This document shows positions 1 to 13,300 of a stretch of 64,000 bases of DNA, one piece after another. Position numbers and translations under genes: made by a program. This stretch comes from Rotaria sordida. Its lineage: Eukaryota; Rotifera; Eurotatoria; Philodinida; Philodinidae. The stretch lies in assembly GCA_905250125.1 (NCBI GenBank), contig CAJNOL010000138.1, positions 1 through 64,000 of the forward strand, given 5' to 3'. Position 1 is the first letter of the stretch; each line of letters begins with the position of its first letter. The notes below the pieces were generated by a model. The model worked only from the letters and a program-made list of their open reading frames with translations, ran no database searches and was not told the origin of the DNA.

Positions 1-1465
1 CCACAGCATGTGTGTGTGGTTTTAGTCCTTCCGATCTGGTCTATGTTTGAATAGTTTAATAGTCGTTTAGCGGTGAATACTAGAGTAGTTGAATAGTCGT
101 AAATTCGACTTTTACATGTATGATGCATCTACACGCAAAATTCGACGAGATTATACCTATAGTGCATGTACACGCAGGTAAAACTATTGCGTTAACATGC
201 AAATCATATTTCCTGCATAAATATGCAAGAATATGGCTTGCGAGCAAATGCAAGAACGAAATTCTGCATGCTTTTACATGTTTTATTAGAAAGCTTTTAA
301 ACCTGCGTTCACATGCATGTACTTCTGGCACGTATGTCTATGCAAGTGCCATAGCCTCATGTTTACACACAATATTCAGATATTTTTAAAGAAACTTGCA
401 TGTTCCTGCGCAAAATTTGAGAGAATCAAAAATATCCTGCAGGGAGATACAAGATTCTTAAATTTTCTCGCGTGGCTATGCGTGTTTTCAACATTGACGT
501 TTGACTGGGTAGGAAGTATGATTGTCCTCGGCGACCTCTCTAAATTTAACCACTACCAATTCCTAATTGAATAATTAACTATTATTCAATCTACTAATTT
601 GTTTTGTTTTTCGTATATTGTTAATGATTGATTGAAAATATGATTTTCAAATTTCATGATATATTTTTGTTAGTTGTCGCTAATGTTGACATCTACATTT
701 CAATTGGACGACTATGAAAGAATATCGAATACATTTTTACGATGAGTCATTCATATTCCAGTTTTTCTATTATTTATTTGTTCATTTTTTTTTTCCTTAA
801 TTTTGAAATAATAAAAGAACAAAATTAAAAATTTAAATAAATATATTTGATTTTATGATATTTGACTGATGAATTTCTTTTTTCTTTTTATTATAGTTTA
901 TTGATGAATACGATAATTATAAAGATTTCATTTGTCTTGTCCATTTATTGTAATAAATGCATGTGCTAGAAAAGTTGTATCGCAAATTCGTACTAAGAAA
1001 AAGAAAATAATCTTCAAGTAAATTTTCATTGATCTAGACTATTATTTCTTGTCAAAAAAAGAAAATCAAGAAACCAATTTGTTGTTACTTGTTAGAAGTT
1101 GAAATCTTCTCTCATGCTAATCAATGAGATAAAAATCATTACATTTTACGTTTCATATGTGCACTAGTTTTATTAAAATTCATGACCCTAGATTTGATTT
1201 TTCTTTATGATATAGTAAGTATAATAGGTAAGAATATCTATATACTTCTTTTTTTTTGTTTGTTTTTGTAAATAAAACTTTAAAATCATTTGTTTTTGTT
1301 TTTTTATTTTTAGGCAATGATGACAATCTCAATATGATTATTGTTTTCTTTTTGTTTGTTTGTTTTTCTTTTTTTTAAATAGCTTTTTTTTCTTATTTAG
1401 TTTTCATCGAATTGTTAATTATTTCTTTGAGATTTTATTTAGATTTCGTGTTGTATAACAGCACG
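1..1465. other. 5' flank, no gene seen
   Basis: AT-rich sequence upstream of the ARGLU1-like gene. Bases 115-420 are unusually rich in TGCA/GCATG words (about ten, including an ATGCAAAT octamer near 199) and give short open frames on both strands that match nothing I know. The rest is poly-T and poly-A rich. A pyrimidine tract ending in TTTAG about 65 bases before the ATG could be a 5'-leader splice acceptor. Confidence 0.5.
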
Positions 1466-3348
1466 ATGGGTCGATCACGTAGTCCTTCGAATAAAAAACA
1501 TAAACATCGAAAATTATCACGCGATCGAGATCGATCAAAAGATCGTAACATTGGCAATTCATCACAACGACATAAATCACGTTCACCTGATCGAGATCGA
1601 GAAAAAAAATCTAAACGGTAATACGAAACAAAACAAATTCTATGGAAAATTTTTCCAAGGTAATATCATTGTTTTATTTTAATAGATCTCGTCGTCGATC
1701 AACAAGTCATTCATCAAATGATGGTCGTGAAGATTCAACATTGATGTTAGGTCGAATGGCAAGCATAAATGAATTAACTGATTTAACAGCTCGAAAAAAA
1801 GCTGAAGTCGAACGATTAGCCGAATTAGAACGAGAACGCATGCAATTATTGTAAATAGAATTAGGTTTTTTTTCTCTATGAAACACGATTAGCGTTCTCG
1901 ATTACGAGGGAAGTGATTTTTCCTCTCCTTAAAATACTCGACTTTCTACCAATCTGTTCATTGTAATTTTAAAACAGCATTTGTCTTTCTCTAGTCGAAC
2001 GAGAAATAAAAATAAGCAGACAATGTTGTTGTGAGGTGAATAGAATTGAAGAAGGAACAATCTGGTGGCAGGCCATCTGTTATGGGCGGAGCCGAGTCCA
2101 CGGTACGTTTCGTTCTTCTTTTTTCCTCTTTTTAGCACTCCGAGAATGAAAGCATTTTCTGCCGAATTTTTAACCCCTCTCACTGGAACCTGTCGGATCC
2201 AAAATTTTTGGGTCTATATCCGGTTGAACCATACTTTGATCCTTTCAATGAAATTTCCTAATCAGAATAGAATAGCCGTTCCGAAGATACGAAAAATTTT
2301 TTCCAGTTTTTCTTTTGTTCAGTCACTAGTGCATCCTACATATTTCTTAGACAAGCCGACTGAGAAATCTGTAGGTTGGAGCCCATCGGATCCAAAGTTT
2401 TCGTATTCGGACCCGATCGGCTCCGGGGCCAACTCGACGAGCTCTACGTCTCATCCCTAAAGAGTACCGACAACTCTAAATACGATCTAAAAGGAGTATT
2501 TAGGAATAAGGATAAAAATTTGGTCCTCACTCAGACCATATATCAATAACGTCTCGTTCCAATATATGAACTACTTTCTTTTTACATTTCTGGAATACAA
2601 TGATGGTGAGGAAATGCGCCTCAAAATAGATAGAATAGACCGATTTCTCTGTGATTAGCAATAGTAGCTACATCGTGTTTCATATTTTGATCCTGTAGGA
2701 ATTGCGCTAACAACTGGTTTTTTTTTTAAATTTTTTTAGACGCCAAAAAGAAACTCGTGAAAATTTAATTCAATCTGAGGTTGAACGACGCGTAAAAGAT
2801 ATTGTTGAAACACGTGTGCGTGAAGAACTTGAACGTCGTAAAGATGAAATTGAAAATGAAGTTAAACGACGTGTTGATGTACTTAAACGAACAATGGAAA
2901 AACAAATGTTAACTGAACTTGAAAAACGTAATAATGATGAAATGAAAAAATTAATTGCTAAAGAAGTAAAAAAAAACTAATTTATATTATAATGATTTTT
3001 ATTTAGAATATGAAATTTTGCTTTTTTTTTTGTATCTTTATAGGAAGAAGAAAGAAAAAAACGTGAAGATTTAGAACGAATTTTAATTGAAAATGAACGT
3101 AAATTAGCTGAAGCAGAAAAACGAATCGTAAATTGAATAAGAAAAATAATTCTTTTCATTCGATATATTTGTTTTTTCTTTAGGCTGACGAAGAAGAAAA
3201 ATTACGTACAGAACAATTACGTTTAATGGAAGATCGAGAACGTTTTGAACGACAATTAGGAAAACAACATGCAAAAGAGCAAAATCTTATTTTAGGAAAA
3301 AATAAGACTAGAGAAAAAATTTCATTTACATTGAATAGTGCTCGTTAA
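1466..3348 (+). CDS. ARGLU1: ARGLU1-like arginine/glutamate-rich protein
   Basis: Five exons: 1466-1617, 1686-1850, 2740-2965, 3044-3127, 3184-3348 (792 nt, 263 aa; the human protein is about 273). The N-terminal part (residues 1-70) is an RS-type region opening MGRSRSPS, rich in Arg, Ser and Asp. From about residue 85 to the end it is a long charged helix with EEERKKREDLERILIEN, ending in ILGKNKTREKISFTLN, which corresponds to the vertebrate ILGKGKSRPKLSFSL tail. In vertebrates ARGLU1 is a nuclear protein that acts in RNA splicing and as a Mediator/nuclear-receptor coactivator; the same role here is inferred. The start is the first ATG in frame with the RS region. Intron 2 is long (889 bp) and seems to hold a DNA transposon; the other introns are 58-78 bp. 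A separate + strand gene follows 2.7 kb downstream. Confidence 0.92.
1879..2682. mobile_element. putative non-autonomous DNA element in ARGLU1 intron 2
   Basis: Ends are inverted copies of TGAAACACGAT and each is flanked by TA (1877-1878 and 2683-2684), giving an 804 bp element that fills most of the intron. It carries an open frame of 131 codons (2065-2460) with no recognisable domain and a GC-rich core (2190-2460) full of GGATCC and CCCGATCGG words, unlike the surrounding AT-rich DNA. The terminal repeat is short, so this is a moderate call. Confidence 0.5.
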
Positions 3349-6061
3349 ATGAATTATCTCTTGTTTTGACTTGTATAGTTCGTCTTTTTTTTTTTCTGTG
3401 TATTAAATGAAAACATTGTTTCAATTTAGTCTTTCTTTCTTTCTTTCAGACAAAAAAATTTTCAATGATTATGATAGAAAATCTATAAAAATTCAAATGA
3501 AGATAAATTTCAAACATCTATTTGAACCAATTGTTATTGATTGGAAATTGAAGATTCTTAAATTAAAATTCTATGTCATCTTCGAACAATCAAAGATTTA
3601 ACAAAAAATAAACATATTAAACACATATATGCGTCGAAATTTAAATAAATGAAACTGAAAATTACTCATATTTCAACATATTAATCTTTCTGCCAGTAAG
3701 TATTTTATAATATGAATCAATCTAAATCAAGACAAAAATAAGAAATATTCTGATCGTTATATTTTTGAAGGTTCCACCAAAAAAAAAAGCAGCAATCTGA
3801 TCAATCTCCTAATCAAGCAGACTATATGTACGAGAAAAGTTTCATTATTTAGGGATCTAACGTGAGAATTCATTGAAATGAACAACTGGTTTATCATCAA
3901 AAGTTAGTAATTTGACAGTTATCAATCACGCTGATTGTATAATTTTTTTTTTTGCAGAAAAGGCAGCCATTTTAATACTTACTCGAGATACACATATCAA
4001 CATTTCAATATGAAAGTCTTCAAAATACTATTATTTTATTTAAAAGAAAAGATTATTGACTTATTCCTAGCAGAGATACCTATGGCAGTGCTGTCGCTGC
4101 CGTAGTAGCGATGCAGCAGCGGCTAGTTTTCAGCTGCGATGAATATCTCTGATCCCCAGATGTAATCCTCCATTTTTCATTGATTTTAAACCAGTTTGTC
4201 AAATTCGATGAGCTGATCACATAGAGCATTCTTCTTTATAGACTATCTTCGAAGGATTAGATCGATTTTAACTTCAGCAAAAAATGACTTTAAGCTGTTA
4301 TCTCGGAAATTTTAATTTTCAACATTGAAAACTTTAACAGTCGATGGATCGTAACTGACTGTACACATCTAATATTAAAGTTCTCAATACTGAGAATGAC
4401 ACTAATATAAATATGGAAATTTTTTCAATCATAGTCTATGAGAACGAATGCTTTATATTATTGTGATCGACTCATCGAGCTCTATAAACTGATATAGAGC
4501 CAATTGAAAGAGTAGATTCACACTTGGGGATCTTCCCTTGATAGACAACTTGATTTACTCGATAATCTGAATAGATCAAAAACAATTTTGGCAAAACTTT
4601 TGTTAGTTTGGAAAATTAGCATAGCCGATAAATTACAATCGATAATCTTTTAATGAGAAAGAAATTGATCAGTTGTAAGCATCCTCAAACTTTGATAGTT
4701 TGAATATATACATAACCTACGAATTCCCTTCTTTCAATGATATATTTCATCAAATTCCATCTCTCTATCTAGCTTAACATCTATCGCTAGACGATACATG
4801 GAACAGAAACATGTTTTTTTCTTTCAAACAAGTTTTTAATACTAACCATACGTCATAAGATAAAGAAACTAATAATTATACAAAAGTGTCTTCTGTAAAA
4901 TTAATTTCCTTTATCTAGGTAAACAATCAAGAAATAATTAATATTAAGTATCGCATTACATAATTTCAGTTCGTACTGAAACTTGAAGTTAAAGTATGTG
5001 TAAAAAAAAATCTATTCCTGCAGCTATTTCATCTATTAACATGTGGTAGATTGAGTACGGATTGAATTTAATAAATTATCCTCATCAGAAGACGTTCGAT
5101 AATTCGAACATTAACTGTACAAAGGTCTAAGAATATTAGGGTCTAGCCATTCGGTATCGATGCAATGAATTATACACTATCATGTATAATTTGAGAAAAA
5201 AAAATGATTAAACAGTTGGGAGATTGCCGTTTTTAGACCAGGTTTTAATATACAGACATCAAGTACCACAAATATTTTCGCTGATCACTACTCCAAACGT
5301 ATAGAACTTTGTAATTATCTTCATTTAAATGATGCTGACATCTATCTGAAGGATATAAACGTTTATTTTTTTGTTGTTATATTTAATATTAACGAATACT
5401 TAAAAATCTATTAATCTATTGAAAATGAAGTTTAATCTAATGTAAAATTTTTAGACAGAATTTCGTTTATCGTCATTAATCAATATTGTAAATTTTTATA
5501 TGGTTCATAATTAAATAAAAATTATTCAAATAAAAATTAAACTATTCTTGATATATCCAAAAAAAAGTCAAAGTGAACATTTTGTTATTAAAATGAATTT
5601 AAAAAAATGAAAAATTTATAATGAATTTATATACATGATAATTCAACTTTTAAATATGAAGAAAATTATTGAAATTAAAATTTTATTACATATCATTGAA
5701 ACACGAAAAAATTTATCGATAATATAAAATTAATTTCGTATCTTTTTATTAATTTCAAAAGACGTAAAAAACATATTTTCATATAATGATCAATTGTAAA
5801 CAGCTGTTACATATTCTTTTTTTGGCACTATGTTAGTTTTTCTTTTTATTTTTTTGTTTTTCAATTTCATTTAAAATAGAATTAATTGTTCTTGTAAATT
5901 ATACTCGGGTCACTGTTGTTTGTATCCTGCTGATGCCAATATGAAGAAATAAATATATATTTTTGTCTTTCTTTTTTAGAATAATTACATTCTTTCATCG
6001 ATACTTATCATTCGACTGATAGAATAAACTATTAGCACATAGTCGATTTTGATCATTTATT
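3349..6061. other. intergenic, no gene seen
   Basis: 2.7 kb between ARGLU1 and PAH. AATAAA about 260 bases after the ARGLU1 stop (near 3607) may serve polyadenylation. An imperfect foldback sequence occupies about 4145-4545. The rest is AT-rich with poly-A and poly-T runs and no exon-like frame that I could connect to a protein. Confidence 0.5.
4145..4545. repeat. imperfect foldback sequence
   Basis: The left arm (about 4150-4246, with GATCCCCA, then CAGTTT, TCGATGAG, GATCACA, AGAGCATTC and TAGACTAT) reappears inverted in the right arm (about 4425-4540). Arms are diverged, so the exact ends are uncertain. Confidence 0.4.
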
Positions 6062-8587
6062 ATGGGTACTTTTTCCGAGGTTTGTGATTCTTTCTATAAA
6101 TACAATGAATATCCTACTTATTGTTTTTTCTTTCATATTAAGGCCGGTGCTGATCAACTCATTAGCGAAGCAAAGAAAAATGATTTGGGTGGTAAACTTG
6201 CTTCGATAGAGGTTTTATTTTCTTAAAATTTTATTATTTATTTCAATATGAAATATCAATATTTAATTTTCTAGATTGAAGAAAGTTCAACAAAAACATC
6301 ATTAATTTTTTCACTTCAAGAAGAAGTTGGTGCTTTAGCAAGAGCACTTCATGTATTTGAAGTAAGAAAATTTTTCTATTTGATTTCATTTTATTATCTT
6401 AATCATTCATTTAGTTATTTAAAATAATTTTCAATATTTAATTAAGGTTTGATTTCTAAAAACACTTTTTCCTTCATTGCTATCAACTAACCTAAATTAA
6501 AAAAGAAAAACTTCTCCATGTGATTTTATCTTCAATGAATTTTATTTTTTTTTAAAAGATAACAAATGTTTGATTTTTGATTTTTTTTTTGTAGAAACAT
6601 GGTATAAATTTATTTCATATTGAATCTCGTATATCTCGTCAAAATAAAAATGATCATGAATTTTATGTTGAATGTGATAATAGTCTGGGTAGTTTATCTG
6701 ATGCTATTAAACAATTACGTGAAGAATCGAAATATATTCATATACTTTCACGTGCTCATAAAACATTAGATGAATCTGGTTTGTTTGTTTTTTATTTTTG
6801 GAAAATTTCAACTTAAATTTTGTTATTATTTTTAGTACCATGGTTTCCAAGAAAAATGCGTGATTTAGATGAATTTGCTAATCGTGTACTTTCTTATGGA
6901 TCAGAATTAGATTGTGATCATCCTGGTTTTCGTGATATACTCTATCGAAAACGTCGAAAAGAATTTGCTGATATAGCACATCAATATCGTCATAATCAAC
7001 CAATACCATATGTTACATATACAGAACAAGAAATTTCAACATGGGCAACTGTATTTCGTGAATTAATACAACTTTATCCAAAACATGCATGTAAAGAATT
7101 TAATAATATTTTTCCATTACTTATTGATAATTGTGGTTATAATGAAACAAATATACCACAATTAGAAGATGTATCACAATTTCTTCAAGACTGTTCAGGT
7201 TTTCGACTTCGACCAGTAGCTGGTTTGTTGAATATCTCTTTTGATATTCATATATATTATATATATATATGAATTTATTTAATTAAGGTCTTTTATCATC
7301 ACGAGATTTTCTTGGTGGCTTAGCTTTTCGTGTATTTCATTCAACACAATATATTCGTCATCATAGTGTACCAATGTATACACCTGAACCTGATGTTTGT
7401 CATGAATTACTTGGTCATGTACCACTTTTTGCTGATCCAGATTTTGCTGAATTTAGTCAAGAAATTGGCATGGCTAGTTTAGGTGCACCAGATGAATATA
7501 TAACTCGTTTAGGTATGAAAAGATTATCTCTATTTATTTGATTAGTTTTTGTAACAATTAATATCATGTAATAAATATCTGTTGAAGTCTTTTGAGCTGC
7601 TACTTCCAGAGATGGAACCGGTCAGACTCGGACCAAACACGTTGGTCGGTCTGAAATTCGTACCGGTTCGGACGGTAATTGGTACCCTTTCCGTCTTTGA
7701 CTGCTTCTGAAAGGTACGATTTTTGTTATTTGTTTTTTGAAATGAAAATTTCGAATGTTGTAAAATAGAGAAGAATGGAAATAATGAAATAATGATTTTT
7801 CTTTTTTATATTTAGTATAAAAACTGCTTAGAGTTATTTGATTGATTTTTCAGATAAGCCTTAAAAAATACGAGTTTAATTTTTTTTTCTTTCTGTTGTT
7901 TAATCATAATACACTGATAGTTACTTCCATTTTGAAGATTTATTCAACTAAAAAAAAAATATTCTATGTAATTTCTATTATTTATTCTTCTAGCGACATT
8001 ATATTGGTTTACTGTTGAATTTGGTTTATGTATGGAAAATGGTAATCGAAAAGCTTATGGAGCTGGTCTTCTATCATCATTTGGTGAATTACAAGTAAAA
8101 CTATTACTTTTTTTTAGTTTAATTTCATATTTTTTGTTTTTTTGTAAAAGTATTGTGTCTCGGATAAACCATCAATTATGCCGTTTGATCCATTTCGTGC
8201 TTCAATTCAACCATATCCAATAACAAATTATCAACCTACATATTTCTTAGCTGAAAGTTTTAAAGATGCAAAAGAAAAATTACGGTATGATTAATAGAAA
8301 AAGTTTAAAAAAAAAACAAAAATCATATCTATATGAATTTTTTGTATTTTAGACAATATGCATTGACAATTCCACGTCCATTTAGTGTACTTTATAATCC
8401 ATATACACAAGCAATTGAAGTTATTAATGGTAAAGATCAAATTGTGAATATGGTTCGAACATTAAGAAGTAAGAAAAAGTTATTTGAAATGCTTTTTTTT
8501 TCTAAATTTCGATTATTCATTTTTTTTAAAGATGATATGGATGTTGTTCTTGATGCTCTTCGAAAAACAGAACTGAAAATACATTAA
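6062..8587 (+). CDS. PAH: phenylalanine-4-hydroxylase
   Basis: Ten exons: 6062-6079, 6143-6211, 6275-6361, 6595-6778, 6836-7222, 7288-7512, 7994-8094, 8151-8284, 8353-8468, 8532-8587 (458 aa; human PAH is 452). It hydroxylates phenylalanine to tyrosine with tetrahydrobiopterin, O2 and non-haem iron, in the cytosol. An N-terminal ACT regulatory domain (about residues 33-95, [17 protein letters not shown]) precedes the catalytic domain, which contains [20 protein letters not shown]. Iron ligands His287 and His292 lie in CHELLGHVP and Glu332 in WFTVEFGLC, two residues offset from human 285/290/330. The C-terminus is a short tetramerisation-type helix. Sequence fits PAH better than tryptophan or tyrosine hydroxylase. 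The N-terminal RKLS phosphosite of mammals is absent. Exon 1 (six codons) is the least certain. Intron 6 is long (481 bp) and contains a GC-rich tract. SFT2 starts 189 bp downstream. Confidence 0.95.
7590..7720. repeat. GC-rich foreign-looking tract in PAH intron 6
   Basis: Within an AT-rich intron there is a GC-rich stretch with GACCAA-CACG-TTGGTC (an inverted repeat) and several ACCGG, GGTCGG and TCGGAC words. It resembles the GC-rich tracts at 2190-2450 and 17640-17740 in style. No defined ends were found. Confidence 0.35.
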
Positions 8588-8776
8588 AAATGACTTAACC
8601 TTTTGATTGTCTTTTTGTTTTTGTTTTTTTGTTTTTTGTGCAATAGTTTATACTCGGTATTAATTTCTAAGTTTTATTGGTGATAGATTATATTATTAAT
8701 ATGGAGATGGGATTTAATATAATTTTCTTTTAGATTGGTTTTTTTTTGTTTACATATATATTCTAAAAAAAAAGAC

Positions 8777-10150
8777 ATGAAACAGTTATTTACTATCAGT
8801 GGACGATATGCTGCCACTGAAGATGTATCGATTACACCACAGGTGGGTTATAATAAATTAAGAAATAAATATGTGTACTCTTGAAATAGCAAATTTATCT
8901 ATTTTTTTTTCTCTCGCAAATAGCTCTTTTTCTTCTTGTTTTCTCTTCTTTGATCGTAAATATATATATATATATATAATATGGTTGACTAATACTAACA
9001 TTGGCAAAATGCAATGCTTTTTAATCATACAATTATTATATCGGAGGTGAGATGATGCTCTAATTGCAAATGCTCGATTGATAAAAATGATTTTCTTTTT
9101 TTTTTGATTGTGCTAATATGTTTTAATTTTATTTGCAAAAACAATTTTATTTGTGAATGTATGTCTGTATTGTTTTATAGGAGTACGGTTTATCATGGAA
9201 TACACGTTTAAAAGGTTTTGGCATATGTTTACTTATTGCTTTGATTCTTGGCATTGTTGTAAGTTATTATCAATAATGAGAAGATCTTGAATTCATTATC
9301 GAAAATTTCATACGATACTCAGTTGATTATTGTTTATATATTGATGATTTGTTGTCACTACTAGCAAATATCGGACAGTCTACCGGTAGTTTTTGTCTAG
9401 TTTGAATCATATGGAGATAGAATAAAATGCTTGCTAGTACAAAAGAATAGAAATTCGATGTTAATGATTTTCAAGAAAATGTTCAATTGATATTTTTCGA
9501 AATGATGTATAGATTGATTTTGATATATTCTAGGCGATTATTATCTATTTTCTTAGTGGTAATATTGCTGGTTTTGCTGTTCTTTATAGCTTTGCAGTTA
9601 TTCTTGGTCTTGCATCGTAAGTTTATGAGAATAATTTTTATTTTTATTAGTTTTCCTTTAGTACATTTTTTTTAATGGGACCAATGAATCAATTAAGAAA
9701 AATGTTTGATCCTTCTCGATGTATTGCTACTATTGTTTTTCTTGTAAATTTTTATTTTTTCAAATACATCTGTAAAAAAAAACAAACAATGTCCTATTGT
9801 CGTTTATAGGTATGCATTGTTATGACACTTGTATCAGCTATTGCTGTAAGTTAAAAAGATAGAAAAAGAATAAATTCATTATTATTTATTGAATTTTCTT
9901 TAGATAAAAATTGCTGTTCTTGTTCTTTTATTTATTATTCTACAATTTCTTGCTCTAGTAAATAGAATTCAAAATAATTTAAATATTAATTATTATTTTT
10001 ATTTTAGCTGTGGTATACACTTAGTTACATTCCATTTGCACGGTAAATCATATTTTGTTTTTTTTTCCATAATGTATTGATTGATAATTGTTTTTTGATT
10101 TATTTAGCAATACAATCAAAAGTTGTTGTCGAGGAATAATGAGTGCTTAA
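8777..10150 (+). CDS. SFT2D: SFT2-family vesicle transport protein
   Basis: Eight exons: 8777-8842, 9181-9258, 9534-9616, 9662-9743, 9810-9845, 9904-9957, 10008-10042, 10108-10150 (158 aa, the normal family length of about 160). Four hydrophobic helices lie in a small integral membrane protein. Diagnostic stretches are SWNTRLKGFGIC at the first helix, FFLMGPMNQLRKMFDPSR in the central loop, and LWYTLSYIPFAR near the C-terminus, as in human SFT2D1/2. The family works in Golgi retrograde (endosome-to-Golgi) transport; yeast Sft2 suppresses the syntaxin Sed5. Which of the SFT2D1, 2 or 3 paralogues it represents cannot be told by eye. A TTTTAG acceptor-like site lies 44 bases before the ATG (8732-8733). 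It sits 189 bp after PAH and 186 bp before UVRAG. Confidence 0.9.
8949..8970. repeat. (TA)n microsatellite
   Basis: Pure TA dinucleotides in SFT2 intron 1. Confidence 0.85.
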
Positions 10151-10265
10151 AATAATTGCACTCTTTTTTTTTTATATGTGATTATACTGATTTTATTTTT
10201 TTTTGCATAAACATAATACAATAATGGTTCAGCTTTTGCTTCTTTTTTTATATAATATATTCAAA

Positions 10266-10267
10266 TC

Positions 10268-10298
<31 letters not shown>
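10266..10298. repeat. (TTTA)n microsatellite
   Basis: About seven TTTA/ATTT tetranucleotides in the SFT2-UVRAG gap, ending in TTTAAAG, which could act as a leader acceptor for UVRAG. Confidence 0.85.
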
Positions 10299-10336
10299 AG
10301 ATTATTTTTATTTAATGACGATTAATTTATATTACA

Positions 10337-13300
10337 ATGTCATTTTCTGGAACAAAAAAGAGCCCATTAATTTCTGTACCATTCCTTAAAGTAAATTAAT
10401 AGATGAATATATTTCAAAAATCAATATTTCTTTATTATAGAAACGATTGCGACGTATAACTGCTTTAGGTTTTCATAATTTAACAGTAAATGAATTTTAT
10501 TTTACTATTCATTTTACATTACATCGAAATGAAAATACTATTGGTAAAAGAAAAAGAATTTTTAAATAGAAAAAAAAAATGTTTTTTTTTTTTTGTTGTA
10601 TAGCTTTTTATACAAGTGAATCAATTGTGAATCAACGTGTAAGTTTCATGAGAACAGTTTATTTAAGAGAATTTTTTTTTTGAAACTTTCAGAGTCCAGA
10701 ATGGTCTTATTTAAATTTTCCAACTAATGTGCAATGTTTACAAGGTAAATTGATTTAATAACAATGCGGAATATGAAAAAATATTTCGTTGACAAGAATT
10801 TTTTTTTGTTTAAGTAGAAATTCCAATTTTCGAGATTAGAAATTTTGAATTTGTTTTACTCAAATTCTTCATTGTAAAAAAGACGATATTAAATACTTCT
10901 TCTCGTCCCTTCACAAATGAATTTACCATTTACGAGGGAACTATCCGAACTGATACTCGCTATTTGAACTCTTATTGAATTTACAAGAAGTCTCGATAAG
11001 ACAAGAGAAATTCTAAAACTATGCATCTCTGCAGTCGAGTTATGACCATTTTATTGAACTTTCGATCGAGCTTTAGGTATTTACTGAACATTAAATAACG
11101 GTACTTCAATCTGAAATTTCGTCCATATACAACAGATCAGATGACTAGAGTTGACTATCTTGAAAGTTTCAGCCGAGAAGAATGATCCTTTGTCAAGATA
11201 CTGAATTTTTAGAGAATGGTCGTTTGCCGTAAAATCGACTTTACTTGTCAATTCAATATTATGACAAATGAACATTCTTTCCAACTGAAGCTTTCAGGAT
11301 ATTCTACTAATCACTCGACTTGTTTATGGGCGAAATTCCAGATTGAAATACCGTTACATAGTTTCTCAATAAATACCTTAAGCTCGTTCGAATGTTCAAT
11401 AAACGGTCATAACTCGACTCTCGATGCCCATATGAGCACGAACTCTTTTAGAATTTTTCTAGTCTCACCAAGATCTTCTTATGAACCCAACAAGAGCTCG
11501 AACGGCGAATATCAGTTCTAGTGGTTTCCTTGTTAGAATGGCTCGTTTAGACAGAATTTTTCAAGAATGAGAGTTGTCCTAGTGATAAACATTTTATACT
11601 AAATGGAACTTTGAACTTATTTATAACCCATCTATTACCTTCAGAAGAATTCTAAAATTCTCTCGCGATAAAAGATGCACAGTTCAGAGTAGCTTGAAAT
11701 AAAAGTCAATACTTGTACGTAGTTTTTCTCTGAATAGAATTTCAAAATTTGTCTCCATATAATTTTTCTGAGCATCAAGTAAAAGAAATCCGATCGAACA
11801 AAAATTTATTCTCATTGAAAATTTGTAAACAAAAGAAAGATTGTTTGTATACCAAACCGTCAAGGAGAAGTTTTAATTTTTCTAATTGAAAACTAATTAT
11901 ATTTTGAGAAAAAAAAAAGGTAAATCAGTTAGGAAATCAATTATTTCATTCAAATCCTTTAGACTTCTGTGCAAGATATGTGAATTATATATTCAAGGCG
12001 CTTAATGATTATAAAAAAATCAGTCTTTCAAAAACTCAAAACAGATGCAAAAATTTCTCGAAAAAACATAATCGGAGATTCCAAGTTTCTTCCAATAAGT
12101 CTATTGAAACATAATCGTTTTACTACAAGTCATATATATTCTGAACGAGAAGACTTCAGTCCATTTTTCTATGATAAAAATTTTATTTCCAAATAAAACA
12201 TATTGATCTAGATTTGTTCAAATAATTGAATTTATTTAGACTTTTTCATGCGTGTATGGATAACATCTTCAAATCATTCTCATTTATTTCTTGAATATGA
12301 TATTCATCTTGATGATTCACTTATTCCTGATGAACAGGTAAAATAAAATATTTATTATAATTATATCAATTTAAATTTATATAACTATTTCTGCTTTTTG
12401 TTCTATTTAAGAAAAATGAAGTTAATAAAGATAATAATAGTCTTTGGCTTGAAATGTTTGGTTATCGATTTACTGATACTAATAAAGAAAATAATATTCA
12501 AGAGAATGATACAAAAATCTTATTAATAGATAAGAAAAAACGTATTTCATTTACTAAATCATATAATAAATTGAGTATAATACGGTTAGTTTAATATGAA
12601 TTGATCATGCTTATATTGAATAAATTTTAAATTTAGTATGAATAATATTATTCATGCAGTTCGTACTGAAAAACAAGCATCATTAGTATATCTACAACGA
12701 TTACAAACATTTTTCGATGCAAATAAAGATTATTTATCAAAAGTATAAAAATATATTTTTTCTTTGTTTGTTTGTTTTTATATTTAGATAATTTTTTTTT
12801 TTTTTTAATTTAATAAAAGATAAAAGAACGTGAATCACGTCAATTACATATTGAAAATTTAAAAAAATATTTACATTTTCAAACATATTTATATCAACAA
12901 CGTTTAAATGTTTATCAACAAAAACAAAAAAATATTGAAGACAGAAGTAAATTAATTTTATTTATCAATTGTTGTTTTTTTTTTGTTTTATTATTTATTT
13001 TCTTTTTCAAAGAAAATCAATTAAATCAAAATTTATCACAATTAATTATTCAACAAGAAGTTATTCATTTATATCATAATAATTTAAATCAATCAAGGTA
13101 TAATACATATAAATATTTTAATTATTAATTAAATAATTTTTTTTTCTATTTTAAAGAGCTATTCTTCATAAATTAATACAAATAATCTCTTATCGACAAA
13201 AAAAAATCATGAATGAAATCTATCATTATATTTATCCAATTGATAATAATAATCAAAATGAATATTATATAGCAAATATTAAATTACCACAAGCAGATGA

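Noticed and set aside
80-574. Overlapping short open frames on both strands
   Set aside because: They owe their openness to TGCA-rich sequence; no domain, splice context or homology.
2065-2460. 131-codon open frame
   Set aside because: Lies wholly in an intron inside a repeat-like GC-rich insert; no recognisable domain.
4077-4160. GC-rich stretch resembling a tRNA or structured RNA
   Set aside because: No acceptor stem, anticodon arm or GTTC loop could be assembled; probably repeat sequence.
11081-11521. Two open frames in UVRAG intron 4
   Set aside because: They are opposite arms of one inverted repeat, not genes.
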